Assembly: GCA_028554755.1 (NCBI GenBank)
Contig: JAPTOF010000008.1
Span: 15,605,001 to 15,669,000 of the forward strand
DNA: 64,000 nucleotides
Source: Cordia subcordata
Lineage: Eukaryota; Streptophyta; Magnoliopsida; Boraginales; Cordiaceae
Direction: 5' to 3'
Part shown: positions 10,375-21,776 of the stretch, in pieces
Numbering within the stretch: the stretch's first letter is position 1
How the letters are laid out: every line of letters begins with the position of its first letter
Program-made: the position numbers and the translations under genes
The notes under the pieces: generated by a model
What the model was told of the DNA's origin: nothing
The model's input: only the letters and a program-made list of their open reading frames with translations
The model's database searches: none

Positions 10375-11754
10375 TGTTGGGATTATATGCCCTAAAGACC
10401 ACAAGCACAAGGTGATTACTTGATACTAGATATATTATGCTTATGATATTGTTCATATGATTTAGTTTTGTGCAGCATTTTCTCTCCATTTGTGTATTGG
10501 TGCAAAGTATGAAGGTCCAATGATATAAACCAATGACTTAGGTGCGTAGTGAGACTGGATACACGATAGGTCCAAGTCTAGATTTGGTACTATCATAAAA
10601 GATGTCTATAGTCAAATGGTAGTGTTGGACACTTTACTAGGACAAGGCTATAATGGGCGAGTCTCTTTGATAAGGTGATCTACCTAGATCATTGGATGGT
10701 TTTCTATACTATGCTTCTAGTGCGTGTGTCACGTATTGGACAAAGCCACCGTGAGTATGTCTTCTAGGAATGTACTATCACATATAGAAGACGAGATACT
10801 CGCAGCTTTCGAGTGACCAATGCTTTTAATTTTGAGCATGTGTGGATGAACTAACTAAGTTTGATGCACTATAAGGAGAGATCTTATGTGATAAGATTGT
10901 CTGTCTCATACGTTGGGTGTTGTATTCTAATTAGTTAGAACATGGATGTGCAATAGTAGAGTCTATGTGCTCCTTTGGATTTGTCCACTTGATTAGCAGA
11001 AATTTAGTACTAGTGATATTATCCTTTAGGGGTATATCAGTCATTTGGCTTGTGGGTCGCTCCCTAGATCAAGAGATCCATGACCAGTGGATGATGATTA
11101 CATGGACTAGAGATTTCGAGGTTCCAAATGTAGTCTTGGAGGTGATGGTAATTAAAAGGACCAACCTTGACTACGAGTATACATAGAGGAGCATTTTTGT
11201 CATTTCACTCTGTTGGTCGAAGACAGAGGTTATCGGAACGGGTGACGAGCTCCCGCTTAGCCATTAATTATCTTTGGAGTGCGACTTTAATTTTCTGGTG
11301 AAAATAGACTAAAGTCAAAATGGCTTAGTGTCGCCAAAGTGGTGGCGATGGCATTTTAGCCATTTTGGGAGCCAAGGGTAATTATGTCTTATAGTCCTTC
11401 CACTAGCCATTATTCTATTAGATACATCAATTGAATTAAATTAATTATGTGGATTGCTTAATTAAGATTTGAGTTTACAATAAAGAAGGATTTAATTATC
11501 TAAGTCTTCTTAATATAATTTATGAATATCTTAGTTAGATAAACGAGGAAGATATTTAGTGTGTGAGGTGAAATATTTGAAATAGCTTTATCCCTAGAGA
11601 ATATTTTATTTTTAGAAAGGCTAAGGAGGAGTATTATGATAAAAAAATATTACGTATAAAGAAATATCTAAAAATATTGTCTATCTTATCTAAATTTGGA
11701 TGATTTTATATTGTTTCGTGTAAATTATAGCGCAGTTTTCCTTCCATTTTACTA
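10375..11754 (+). repeat. Solo LTR-like sequence, Angela-type start
   Basis: It starts TGTTGGGATTATATGCCC, a start I associate with Angela-type copia LTRs, directly against Helitron coding sequence. The pentamer TACAT lies before it (10370-10374) and again after ACTA at 11755-11759, giving a possible target duplication and a 1.38 kb solo LTR. The interior has no convincing gene; the 73-codon frame at 10965 has no motif. The right boundary rests only on a 5-base match and the end would be TA rather than CA, so it is tentative. Confidence 0.45.
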
Positions 11755-12360
11755 TACATGTAAAACATTGCTTATAAGAACCACGACTTGTTTTTAATTT
11801 GAAATGCAAAATCGGATAGCTTATCGTTCCAAATTATATTATGCATTTCTAAAAAAAAAATTTACCATAAATTTTAAATTAATACCCGTGCAGGTCACAA
11901 GTCGGAAACTAGCATTGCCTAAAACAACCAAATTCATTTTTAACTATAATAACCAAATTTTAATATCCATTATCATAATTTACATTATGTATATAAAAGT
12001 GATATAAACTTGTAAATATATATGAATGCAAACTTCAAAAATAATAACTAAATAATATTCTTTTCTTTTTGGGAAAATTAACCACTTTTTAAAAGAAATA
12101 ACCAAAATTGAACGAAAAACCAAATCTTTCTATTTGTAACAATTAGAAGAATATAAAAATAGTTGAACCAGATTTTATATTTTAGTTTGATTTGATTATT
12201 CGAATATATTTTAATAATGTTCATCCCTACACTTCAGCACAGCTCCCTAAGCAAAGGAATCATGGAGTTTCCATCCAATTCATAGTAATGGCCTTGAGGG
12301 TATTCAATTTGCAACTGTTTGTGTGACCCAACATGCTCCCGATCATCCGAGAAGCACTAA
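11755..12360. other. AT-rich stretch without genes
   Basis: Nothing coding is visible. A sequence at 11885-11912 (ACCCGTGCAGGTC...AACTAG) loosely resembles a Helitron tail, but the hairpin is not convincing. Confidence 0.5.
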
Positions 12361-12633
12361 TGCTGTTTGGAATGAGCTTATTATAAAATATATATTTTTT
12401 ATTGATGTGAGAGAAACAATTCTATTTTATAAAATATAAGACATCTTATCACAAACATTCTATAAAAACTCAAAATAAACCATACTATTTACTTTATAAG
12501 CAATCGATTCTTATTTTATTTTTTTATAATTATAGATAGAACATCCTATCACAAACATTTTATAAAAATTCAAACCAACAATAATATTCTATATAAAAAA
12601 GTATCTTAAAATAAACTTATACCAAACAAAGCA
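12361..12633. mobile_element. MITE copy 1 (about 273 bp)
   Basis: First of three copies of a short non-coding family in this window (also 14467 and 36003). It starts TGCTGTTTGGAATGAGCTTA and the reverse complement of its end reads TGCTTTGTTTGGTATAAG, so the termini form imperfect inverted repeats. The interior repeats TATAAGATATAA-type and CATCTTATCACAAACAT motifs. A hAT-like MITE is possible, but no clear target duplication was found. Confidence 0.65.
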
Positions 12634-14466
12634 TAAATAATTCGTTCCACAATCTATTATTCAGTATGTCTGTGTAATCAGGATATATTATTTTATGTCT
12701 GGGTAATCAGGATCTATTTTCTACAGCCACCACAAAGCGTAGTTGTTGTATTACTAAATAAGGGCTCATTTTGATTGATTTATTTTTTTAATAACTATTT
12801 TATTTGTAAAATTTTTAAAAAGATTATTATAACAAATTCTAGTTTTTGATTTTTGAAGAAACAACTAAATTTGAAATTTTAAGGGTTTCAATTTTTTCAC
12901 GAACCAATTCAACTACTTGTTAAAAAGGTTATTCATAAAGAAAAACAAATACAAATGAAAAGACCAGTTTTTCCTTGATAAGAACATATCTTTTAGACAA
13001 AAACAATTTGAATTGATTTTCAAAAAGTTTAAATTCTGATAAACGAACACTGAATTCTAACTTCTGCCAGAAACCAAGAATTTTATATTTTTTTTTGAAA
13101 AATACTACTTTAAAGAATTATATACATAAAATAAACGCTTTTAACAGAAACCAAAGAAATCCCTAAAAACCTATTTGGTTGTACTTATTTTGCTATTTAT
13201 AAACACTTAAAAAAAAATCACCTCACATGGTTTTTATTATTTACAACTTATAAGCGCCAAATAAGCTTGGCCAAACAAGGCTCAATCACTTCATCAACTA
13301 AGAACCGAGAAGCTGGCAAAACGGCCCCTTTCCCAAATTTCGAAGTTTACATGGTTATAGCCTAGGTGTGTATTCAGAGGGTATTTGGCTTTGCTTATTT
13401 GATGCTTATAAATATCTAAATAATAAAAAAATATGTCAAAAATATTTTTTTTTAAATGTTTATAAACATAAAAAATAAGCAAAGCCGAACACTCTCTTAG
13501 TCATCACCATGTCATTTTGTTTTCCCCTTTTTGGCCCTCGAAAGTTGTACCTAAGATCTATGCATTATCTCCTTAACCTCGAGCAAAAGAATTGGAAGCA
13601 TTTAGCAAAAGAACAGATCCAGACATGCTGACATTTATAAATTTACCCAACTAATTTATGGACAAACATAATTTAATCCTATACGTATTTCAAATCAAAC
13701 CAAACAAACTACTTTTCACTTAAAACTAACCAATTAAATTCTCAAATAGCCAGTTAATTTTTAATCATATAAAATAACCACACTAATCCAACATTTCTAA
13801 AGTTGCTTTAGTTTGATTTTGATCTTTATAAAAGAATATTTTAATTTCATCAATAGAATAAAATAAATAAATGTTTACCAAATAATTTCAAGAAAAAAAA
13901 TAAATAAATGAACCAATTTCAATTTACAATTTATATTACAAGTTCAACTAACGTACAAATAAAATTAGAGCTAAACATAATTTGATTTGATTTTGTTTTG
14001 TTTTCAGCCTATTTTAAACCAAACCAATCAAATTAATTTTCATTTAAGGCTAACAAGTTGATTTTTAATCATGCAAAATAACCAAACCAATCCAAAGTTA
14101 ACTTCCGAGCTGGTTTGATCAATTTAACCAAACCATGCTCAACCTAACCTAAATTGTAATGTTAAAACTTTCTTCTTCATCTAATCTACCTAGGATAGCC
14201 TTCAATTGAGCACACCAAGCTCATTCTTAGGATCCTCATAAAGGACATCCATACTCCTGCACACATTATACCACGTGCACCCGTGCACTAATGGGAAAAA
14301 ATTGACCCATTTTGCATTGTTCTATATTCATATCCCTAGTTTGATCAACTCCCATGACCCGGAAGTTTTGCAACTTCAACTTCATGTCTACAAATAAGCC
14401 TTCGAGAGGGAAAGTAGATATACTCTCAAAACAAAATAAAAAGTTTCCCTCCATTTACAATATGTA
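12634..14466. other. AT-rich stretch with MITE-like fragments
   Basis: No gene is supported. Near 13676-13800 and 13980-14110 the same theme (AACCAAACCAATC..GCTAA..GTTAATTTTTAATCAT) occurs twice in direct orientation, suggesting diverged repeats. At 13167-13283 a degenerate inverted repeat resembles the foldback element just downstream. A 62-codon minus-strand frame at 14266-14454 has no motif and I treat it as chance. Confidence 0.5.
13376..13497. mobile_element. Foldback MITE (about 122 bp)
   Basis: The left half starts AGAGGGTATTTGGCTTTGCT and the reverse complement of the right half starts AGAGAGTGTTCGGCTTTGCT. Complementarity continues inward over about 55 bases through an A/T-rich centre, so the whole element can fold into one hairpin. 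It has no coding capacity. No target duplication was identified. Confidence 0.65.
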
Positions 14467-14749
14467 TGTTGTGTTTAGGATGAGCTTATCATAAGATACA
14501 TCTCTTATTGACGTGAAAGAGACAATTCTTTTTATCTTATAAGATATAAAACATCTTATAACAAACATTATATGAAAACTCAAAACAGATTATATTTTTA
14601 TCTTATAAGATATAAATAATTTATCTTTGTCTTATTTTTTACAACTATAAATAAGATATTTTATCACAAGCATCTCATAAAAACTTAAAACCAAACCATA
14701 ATTTTTTATATAAAAAAGATCTTAAAATGAGCCGCTACCAAACAGAGCA
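14467..14749. mobile_element. MITE copy 2 (about 283 bp)
   Basis: Same family as 12361 and 36003. It starts near TGTTGTGTTTAGGATGAGCT and ends CTACCAAACAGAGCA; the two ends are imperfect inverted repeats of the family terminus. Internal TTATAAGATATAA blocks are shared with copy 3. Confidence 0.65.
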
Positions 14750-15195
14750 GTAGAAAAAGCATCAAAGAAGGCATTTAAGTTGCGGTCAATAATAGCCTGT
14801 TATCAAGTATTATAGGCTCTGATATGAAGCTATTATATATTGGAATAAACATAACAAATTCCGGAAGCATTTAATTAGCATATTCTCCATACAAACGTTA
14901 AATTCTTCAAAAGGAGAAAATCAATAATAAACATGCTATGTCGAATCCAAAGTAAAACGCCCCCAGGAGGACAAGAGAACCTTAACAAATGGAACTTTAA
15001 AAGGTAGCATCTTAATCAGAAATTTAAATAGTGAAGTATTAAAAGGTGAGATGGAATAAAGCTGGTTTGAGTATCAATATAAGCGAAAAGAAATGGAACA
15101 AGACAGAGGATAAAACTACAAAAGGCGCAGATCTGTTTACAGGTCTGGGGCAAGTAGAGTGAAACATCAGCTAGAAGAAAGGTGCAACCAACCCG

Positions 15196-15288
15196 TCAGA
15201 GAAAAACCTCATCATGCCTCTGCCTCTTCTTCTCTACAAGCTCCTGAGCCGTGTCCACATTCCAGGACCAGGACTTTAGTGAATGCAC
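15196..15288 (-). CDS. Possible terminal exon of an unidentified minus-strand gene
   Basis: On the minus strand an acceptor-like TAATGTCAG (AG at 15289-15290) is followed by 30 codons and a TGA at 15196-15198. The peptide contains SWSWNVDTAQELVEKKRQRH, charged and helix-prone at its end. The counterpart in unit 2 (about 32440-32515) reads SWFWNTD.LAL-stop-LLEK and has stops, so unit 1 keeps a frame that unit 2 has lost. Joined to the donor-like block at 22545-22600 the frame would be maintained. I do not recognise the family. It could be a small-protein gene, part of a long non-coding RNA, or chance. Confidence 0.35.
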   Translation of the reverse strand: MHSLKSWSWNVDTAQELVEKKRQRHDEVFL

Positions 15289-16481
15289 CTGACATTATAT
15301 ATTTACAGAAGCTGTTAATTTTTGAAAAAACATGATTTTTCCACATTGATAAATCATATATTTTAATACCATCATATAAGATCTTAAACTACTCAACCTA
15401 ATACCAATTAGTTTTAGGATGAAACTCAATCCACTCAACATTATTTGCTATGCTAATTCACACTATCATGTGAAAAGAACTAGTTCATGGTTAGTATCCT
15501 TTGACCTTTCTCGAAATACTAGCAAGCCAAAAAACATTGTAGACAGAGGCAAATTAGCTAATCAAAAGCTTAACCATGAAATGTAACTGTCAAACAAGTA
15601 GGTGTATAACCAGAAGAAAAGTCAACTGGAAACTCAGTTAGAGATTAATCAGAAATTTTTCAATCAGATAGCCACCGCATCGAAAGAATTTCAGCCTAAC
15701 CACATGCAGAAATTATATACAAGAAGATAAACGTGTGGTATACCAAACACGGACAAAAGAAACAGAAGATTAAGCATAAATCAATATTTCCATCAGCGAA
15801 CAGTCTGACATGCCATGGCTGGAAACACCTGTTGCATATCAAAGTTGCCCCACTAAGATATGGATCAGATCTCATTACTGTTTCCTCTTGAGAGAGCCAG
15901 CAGCTTTAGCAAAGTCGATAACAAAAACAAGAATTACACAGGGTTTAAGGATTAGAATATGTGCAAAAGAGAAGGGGCAACTGCCTTTTCTCAAGAATCC
16001 GATCAGTCATCTGCCTTGCTCTTGAGCTGAAATTGTTTATCCAAGTTTACCTAGTATTAAACTTTGGTCAAGTAGATGGGAATTTAGCAAATCAAAAGTC
16101 CACGGGGCTTTGACATCTTTAAGAAAAAAATTACTATACAAGGCTGAGGCTCAGATATTCTTAATTTAAGGCAAAAGCCAATGAACCGCCATGGCTGCAA
16201 ACTAACAACAATGTTGCCCGCCAAGATACAAGTTGGATCTCACTGCCTGATTCCATTTGCTCACTAAAACATCATCACAGCCTTCACATTATTGCTTTCA
16301 ATTTTCTTTTGCTCTTCTTTCTCCAGGGTTTCAGTTTAGGATTAATGGGACAACACCAGCAGCACCAAACAATACAATACTATAAATGCGTGTATATACA
16401 CACAATATGCGTGTATTTCTGGGTGTGCATTTGTGTGTCCAGAAGATATGTTGGTTCAGACAGAAGCAATCATAGGCATCA

Positions 16482-16522
16482 CAGAGAAGGGCAACCACCC
16501 TTCTAAACATCCCATCTCTCTG
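16482..16522. repeat. Conserved hairpin block, unit 1, copy H1 (41 nt)
   Basis: CAGAGAAGGG and CCCATCTCTCTG flank a conserved loop containing CAACCACCCTTC. The stem is CAGAGA with TCTCTG, plus GGG with CCC. It is a shorter version of the 44-nt block repeated at five other sites in the two units. Confidence 0.6.
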
Positions 16523-16634
16523 CTTGCTTCATAATCAAGTGCATCTTGTTAATGCTAAGGGCCAGTTTGGATAGGCATGCATTTGTGCTTCTAGAAGGGC
16601 CGTTGGTTCAGATAGAAGAAGAATCATGGGCATT

Positions 16635-16678
16635 GCAGAGAGGGCCAACCACCCTTCATAGAAATCCCATCTCTCTGC
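16635..16678. repeat. Conserved hairpin block, unit 1, copy H2 (44 nt)
   Basis: A perfect 8-bp terminal stem GCAGAGAG/CTCTCTGC with an inner GG(G)/CCC pairing encloses CCAACCACCCTTCATAG. Length and stem match the copies at 22890, 33470, 33627 and 34986. On the minus strand it reads through WDFYEGWLPLS in one frame, so a coding origin cannot be excluded. Confidence 0.65.
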
Positions 16679-16860
16679 TTGCCTCATAATCCAGCGCATC
16701 TTGTTTTGTTAAGGGATAGTTTGGATTCACAAGGAAATGAAAATACAGGAATATCATAAAACTAAGGCTATGTTTGTTTGCCCAAAAAAATTTCATGAAA
16801 AATATTTTGCTAATTATTCACAGTTTGGTAAAACCATAAAATAGATTATTTTCCAGTCAA

Positions 16861-16869
16861 TATAAAATA
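16861..16869. repeat. 9-bp target duplication of the Mutator-like element, left
   Basis: TATAAAATA precedes the terminal inverted repeat and is repeated exactly after the right end (21260-21268). A 9-bp duplication is typical of Mutator-like elements. Confidence 0.85.
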
Positions 16870-17079
16870 GGGTAAATTATTCTAGAAATCACTAAAATAT
16901 TCAACTAGTCCTATTTTGACCATCGAACTATTTTTGGTTTCAAAAGGACCATTAATCTTTTATAATGGTCTCATTTAAGTCATTCCATTAGAAAACTCAA
17001 CAAATTGTGGTGAACACAGAAATACTTAAAAGTTAAGTGACTTGTGATAGTAGATAGATTAGTTATAATAGTTGTTATG

Positions 17080-17347
17080 CTCAGAGAAGAGGATCGCGAG
17101 CTGAAGAACTATGAAAATAAGCTGCAAATTCACAGCTATGAAGCTTCGCGAGACAATCTCCAATGGAGTTTTGATGAGTCGAAACTCAGGAAAAAAATAT
17201 CCTAGCTCTATGATACCATAAAGAGAGAAGAGAAAGAGAGAATTGGAAATATCATTTTCTGTTATTCTAATTAATTTGGAGTACATCAGATATATATACA
17301 CGCAGTTACCTAGAGTTTGCTTTACTGTCAAGCTAACCAACTAACTA
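17080..17347 (-). repeat. Inverted block: 5' LTR end, primer-binding site and leader of the Ale-like copia
   Basis: Read on the minus strand this starts AGTTGGTTAGCTTGACAG, matching the 3' LTR near 20203. It continues through the LTR end TTCTCTCTTTA, then TGGTATCATAGAGCT (17204-17218), a close match to the TGGTATCAGAGC initiator-tRNA primer site, and then leader sequence. It is therefore in the reverse orientation relative to the element. The LTR segment equivalent to about 20088-20197 is missing. Confidence 0.8.
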
Positions 17348-17439
17348 CATAAATACTACATTTTGTTCACGCATGATTACACAAAATTTACTTGGTTATA
17401 TCCATTGCAACAAAAATCAGAGGCTTACACTACTTTCAT

Positions 17440-18018
17440 TAGTTTTAATACTCTTGTTAATACTCAGTTTAATGCCAAAATCAAGATATTCAGAACTGAC
17501 AATGGGACTAAGTATGTGAACTAGCAGTTTAGTGTCTTTTTGCAAAATCTGGCCACAATACATCAAACAACATGTCCTTATACTCCACAACAAAATGGAA
17601 AAGTTGAAAGAAAACATAGGCATCTTGTTGAGACTGCACTTGCACTAATGAACCAAGCTTCTATTCCTATCTATGGCTGGAAGCTATTGCTGCATCAAAC
17701 TTCCTTATAAATAGGCTTCCTACACCCACACTCTCTCATAAATCACCTTTTCAGATGCTTTATGGCCAAATATCTTATTATTCATTTCTTAAAGTTTATG
17801 GCTGCCTTTGTTATCCTTGGTTAAGACCATATAGCAAGCACAAGTTGGAACCTAGGTCTACTTCTTGTGTGTTTATTGGCTACTGTCCTAATACCAAAGA
17901 GTACAAATGCTTGGACCCTTGCACCAACAGGGTGTATATTTCAAGGCATGTACAGTTTGTAGAGTCACAATTTCCTTTCAAGGACAAACTCAAATTACAA
18001 ACAGTTGAGATCCTTTAG
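17440..18018 (+). pseudogene. Ale-like copia integrase, partial
   Basis: Integrase inserts the cDNA into the host chromosome. The translation begins inside the catalytic core with IFRTDNGTKYVN (second Asp), then TCPYTPQQNGKVERKHRHLV (Glu and following helix). A frame change near 17690 leads to the 87-codon frame 17755-18018 with YGCLCYPWLRPYSKHKLEPR and CVFIGYCPNTKEYKCLDP, the usual C-terminal copia integrase region. The N-terminal zinc finger and first catalytic Asp are deleted. Stops at 17521 and 17708 add to the damage. Confidence 0.85.
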
Positions 18019-18050
18019 CTTTATTTCCTTCTACAAACACTACCACACCA

Positions 18051-18971
18051 ATGTCTGCATCACCTTCTTCATCAACATCTTCTTCCTTTTTCTCAGGAAT
18101 TCAATCTTTTCATAGAGTTCCATCAATTCTTGGTTCCAATGGAGTTTCTCTTGAACATCCTGATAATGATGTTACTTCATCATTGCAATCTCAATCATCT
18201 CAGCACAATTATTCTTCACAGTCTACTGATGATGTATCTTCATCTTCACAGTCTGGGGACTGTTCTCATAATGCTCAGTTACATCTCTCACCATCCAACA
18301 GTGTCAATTCAAGGCCTGATAGTCAAGACACTTCTCATGTGTTACATCACTCTCCATCCTCTGATTCTCAGTCAATTTCTATCTCTAGTGATAATTCTCC
18401 TCTTCCTGCTAGACCAAGCTCCTCTCATCCTATGTTGACTAAGTCCAAGACAGGAAGTCTTAAACCTCATCTCTACAAGCTCCATAACTTGATTACCACT
18501 CCTCCTACTTCAGAACCTAATACTTACACACAAGCTTCCAAAAATACTTACTGGATTCAGCCAATGAAGGAAGAGTATGCAGCTCTTCTCAAGCAAAATA
18601 CATGGTCTTTGGTTCCTCTTCCTGATAATAGGCAACCTATTGGCTACAAGTGAGTATTCAAAATAAAGCATAATGCAGATGGGATTGTTTTTAGATACAC
18701 AGCTAGGCTTGTGGCAAAGGGTTTTCATCAAAAAGAGGGCCTGGACTATACTGAAACCTTCAGTCCAGTGGTAAAGGCTCAAATTATAAGGATTGTGCTT
18801 AGTATTGCAATCACAAAAGGTTGGGAACTGAGACAATTAGATGTTTCAAATGCTTTTTTACATGGAACACTTACTGAAGAAGTTTATATGATGCAGCCAC
18901 AGGGGTTTGAGGATCTTGCTTATCCTGCTCATGTCTGCAGGTTACATAAATCATTATATGGGCTTCAGTAG
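18051..18971 (+). pseudogene. Ale-like copia linker and RT N-terminus
   Basis: A serine-rich linker (about the first 120 residues) joins integrase to RT, as is common in this lineage. It is followed by MKEEYAALLKQNTWSLVPLP and, after a TGA at 18651, by the same frame reading [62 protein letters not shown] and [12 protein letters not shown] at 18969 then replaces one codon before ALRAWY. The two stops are single-codon lesions in otherwise continuous RT. Confidence 0.85.
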
Positions 18972-18992
18972 GCTCTTAGGGCTTGGTATCAG

Positions 18993-20056
18993 ATGTTATC
19001 TAGTTTTCTACAGAGTTCAGGTTTCAAGTGCAGCAAATCAAATACATCTCTATTTAGCCTTCAAACTAATAGTGATATCATCATAGTTTTGGTTTATGTT
19101 GATGATTTCATTATTATTGGATCTTCTTCAAAATTAGTTCATAAGTTGATTCAATCTATGAGTAATCAATTTGCTATGAAGGATCTAGGCATTCTCTCCT
19201 ATTTCCTGAGCATAGAAGTGTCTTCTTCTTCTCAAGGCATGCTTCTACACCAGTCAAAATATGCACTGGAGATAGTCACTAAAGCAGGAATGGTTGAGTG
19301 TAACAGTGCAGATGTTCCTACTATGGTCAAGTCTACTGTCTCTTCTGCTTCTTCTCAAATTCCTTACTCAAATCCATCACAATTCAGAAGCCCGGTTGGA
19401 GCTTTACAGTATTTGACTGTGACAAGGCCTGATTTACAATTTGCAATTAACAGTGTATGTCAACATATGCATGCTCCTACACAACAGGATTATGCTGCAC
19501 TCAAGAAGCTTTTAAGGTTTATCAAAGGGACATTTTCTCAAGGCTTATTAATTAAACCAGGCAGTTTTCATCTGTCTGCTTATTCAGATTCAGACTGGGC
19601 AAGTGATTCTCTTGATAGAAGATCTACTACAGGATTTTGCTTATTTCTTGGTCCTAACCTCATTTTCTGGAGTTCTAAAAGGCAACCAACAGTTGCCAGA
19701 AGCTCTACAGAGGCTGAATATAGAGCCATGGCATTTACTGCTACAGAGATTAAATGGATTTCCTTTCTACTCAGAGATCTTGGTGTTTCATTGTCTACTC
19801 CTATTCTATATTGTGATAGTTTTTCAGCACTTGCCTTAGCTAATAATCCTGTCTTTCATGGAAGGACTAAACACATAGAGATTGACTATCACTATGTGAG
19901 GGAACAGGTTGTTTCCAAACAGTTACAAGTGGCCTACATTCCTTCTAAAGAACAGATTGCAGACATCCTAACAAAACATCTATCCAAGTCTCTATTCCAG
20001 TACTTGAAGTCCAAGCTTCCCATGGGCAAACCCCTGCTTAGCTTGAGGGGGCTGAT
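18993..20056 (+). pseudogene. Ale-like copia RT palm/thumb and RNase H
   Basis: This is the best-preserved coding piece in the window. The translation has VLVYVDDFIIIGSS with the catalytic YVDD intact, MKDLGILSYFLSIEV, QSKYALEIVTKAGM, GALQYLTVTRPDLQFAIN, YSDSDWASDSLDRRSTTGFC (RNase H start), WSSKRQPTVARSSTEAEYRA (Glu), LYCDSFSALALANNP (Asp) and HGRTKHIEIDYHYVREQV. The domain ends near LLSLRG; the open frame runs on into the 3' LTR. Upstream lesions still prevent a full polyprotein. Confidence 0.88.
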
Positions 20057-20332
20057 AGTAGATAGATTAGTTATAATAGTTGTTGTGCTTGTAATGTATC
20101 ACAGGCAATTAGATTAGTATAGCCCAGATAGTTGGTTAGATTAGTTGTATGAGTTGTCATACTTATAATATGTCACAAGCAGTTAAGTGAAGCATAGCTT
20201 AGTTAGTTGGTTAGCTTGACAGTAAAATAAACTCTAGGTAATTGCCTATATATATATATATCTGATGTACTCCAGATTAATTAAAATAACAGAAAATGAT
20301 ATTTCCAATTCTCTCTTTCTCTTCTCTATTTA
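20042..20332 (+). repeat. Polypurine tract and 3' LTR of the Ale-like copia
   Basis: TTGAGGGGGC just before 20053 is the likely tract. The 280-bp LTR starts TGATAGTAGATAG, contains a (TA)n run near 20248-20262 and ends CTTCTCTATTTA, directly followed by the ACTTG target copy. Confidence 0.88.
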
Positions 20333-21776
20333 ACTTGATTATTTTTTTATTTTTAGTTTTTAATTAATTTTTAATCTCCTTTTATTTCTATCAATTTATT
20401 CTTTTATTTCTTTTTTTTTTCCTTCTCTCCTTTCTCTCTTTCTACTTTTGCTTGTTTTACTTTCTTGTTTTCATAAGATAATAAATTACAATTATTTTTT
20501 TATCCTAATTTTTTTTACTTTTGCCCGAAATAAAAAATTATAATAACAATACACTCATTATGTTCCTGAGAGGAAATACTCTCTCCATGAGGAGGTGCGT
20601 TTCATATGATTTGGCCTCTTGTTATAAAATGAATTCTTATACTAAATAGATACATTAAATATTTTAATTCATAAATTCGTTTTTTTTTTAATAACATAAT
20701 AGGAGAATCAAACTTAAATTACCTCAAAGTTAGTGGCAAATCCACGTTTGTGTGGGAGGTGCCTGATACTTTAAATAAAAAATATGACTATTATTTTTAA
20801 TTTTTTTTTTAAATAAAAAGCTAAATCATATGAAGTGTACCCCTCACGACGAGAGTGTTTCCCTCGTAATCGTAATGATTGTTTTGTTATTATAATTTTT
20901 TGTTTTCAGCCAAAATAAAATAAAAATTTTAGGACAAAAAAATACTTGTAATTTATTATCTTACGAAAACAAGAAACTGAAACAAGCAAAAATTGAAAGG
21001 AAAAAAAAATAAAAGATAGAAAATAAAAGAATAAAGAGATGGAAATAAAAGAAGATTGAAAATTAATTAAAAATAAAAAAATACTCAAGTCGCTTAATTT
21101 TTAAGTATTTATGTCTTCACCATAATTTGTTAAATTTTTTAATGGAATGCCTTAAATGAGGCCATTTTGAAAAATTAATGGTCCTTTTGAAACAAAAATA
21201 GTTCAATGGTCAAAATAGAACTAGTTGAATAGTTTAGAGACCACTAGAATAATTTAACCTATAAAATATAGTACCAAGAAGAGTAAACTGTTTTCATGTG
21301 CCACTGCTTTACAGCTCAACAAGTCATCTTCGCATCGCACACGCACACTGTTTTTCCGGCATGACAACCAACCATCAAAAGATATTGAAATCTCTAAAGA
21401 GATATTTGCCCTACTACTGGTTAGGTTTTATTCAAAAGGGAAAGCAAATGAAAGCAATGATAGAGAGCAGATATAGGAGGCCCAGATATTTTATAGACGA
21501 GGCAAAGAATGTAACACCGCCATGGCTGCAAAAGCGCCGGTTGCATGTGGGACAAACAGGTCTGACCACTTAGCATCCGGGCTGCCCCACCAAGATACAG
21601 GTCACTTTAGCCTCTATGCCCCAATTCATTAGCTCAAGAGAAAATCATCATCACAGCCTTTCCACAAACAAAAACACACACACACATACATACATACATT
21701 CACACTATCTTTCGATTTGCCCGGGAAAGGAAAGGATATGAAGCTATAGGGGGTAAAATGGAATTTACCACACTGG

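Larger units (their letters stand above)
14870..16860. repeat. Duplicated modular locus, unit 1, left part
   Basis: This stretch aligns in order with 32080-33850 (unit 2): the AAATTCTTCAAAA start, GCGAAAAGAAATGGAACAA, GGCTCAGATAT, GCCATGGCTG, ATATGGATCAGATCTC, GAGAAGGGGCAAC and the hairpin blocks all recur in the same order and orientation. The unit continues at 21269 after a Mutator-like insertion. It is not recognisable as a transposon: no terminal repeats, LTRs or transposase are seen. Minus-strand signals (a possible terminal exon at 15196-15288 and conserved donor-like sites) suggest it may be, or descend from, a transcribed locus. Confidence 0.8.
17045..20332 (+). mobile_element. Ty1/copia retrotransposon, Ale/Retrofit-like, truncated and rearranged
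   Basis: A perfect target duplication ACTTG lies at 17040-17044 and 20333-20337. The element starts TGATAGTAG and ends CTATTTA. Integrase, RT and RNase H resemble the RE1/Ale lineage; gag, protease and the start of integrase are missing. The 5' end is rearranged: only the first 35 bases of the 5' LTR are in normal orientation, followed by an inverted block holding the rest of the LTR, primer-binding site and leader. The 3' LTR (20053-20332) is complete. Confidence 0.9.
16870..21259. mobile_element. Long-TIR Mutator-like element carrying a nested copia
   Basis: The left end GGGTAAATTATTCTAG and the reverse complement of the right end GGTTAAATTATTCTAG begin long inverted repeats. The left arm is 16870-17044 plus about 20338-20620; the right arm runs from about 20800 to 21259. 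Shared landmarks include CAACTAGT(C/T)CTATTTTGACCA, TTTCAAAAGGACCATTAAT and, beyond the copia, TTTTATTTTTAATTAATTTT. The arms leave only a small loop, so the element (about 1.1 kb without the copia) is a near-complete foldback with no transposase. Perfect 9-bp target duplications flank it. It lies inside unit 1 of the modular locus and is absent from unit 2. Confidence 0.85.

Noticed and set aside
10965..11186. 73-codon plus-strand frame with a hydrophobic start
   Set aside because: It lies within the LTR-like sequence, has no motif and its composition fits chance.
11885..11912. Possible Helitron 3' end (ACCCGTGCAGGTC...AACTAG)
   Set aside because: No stem of useful length can be formed and the base after CTAG is C rather than T.
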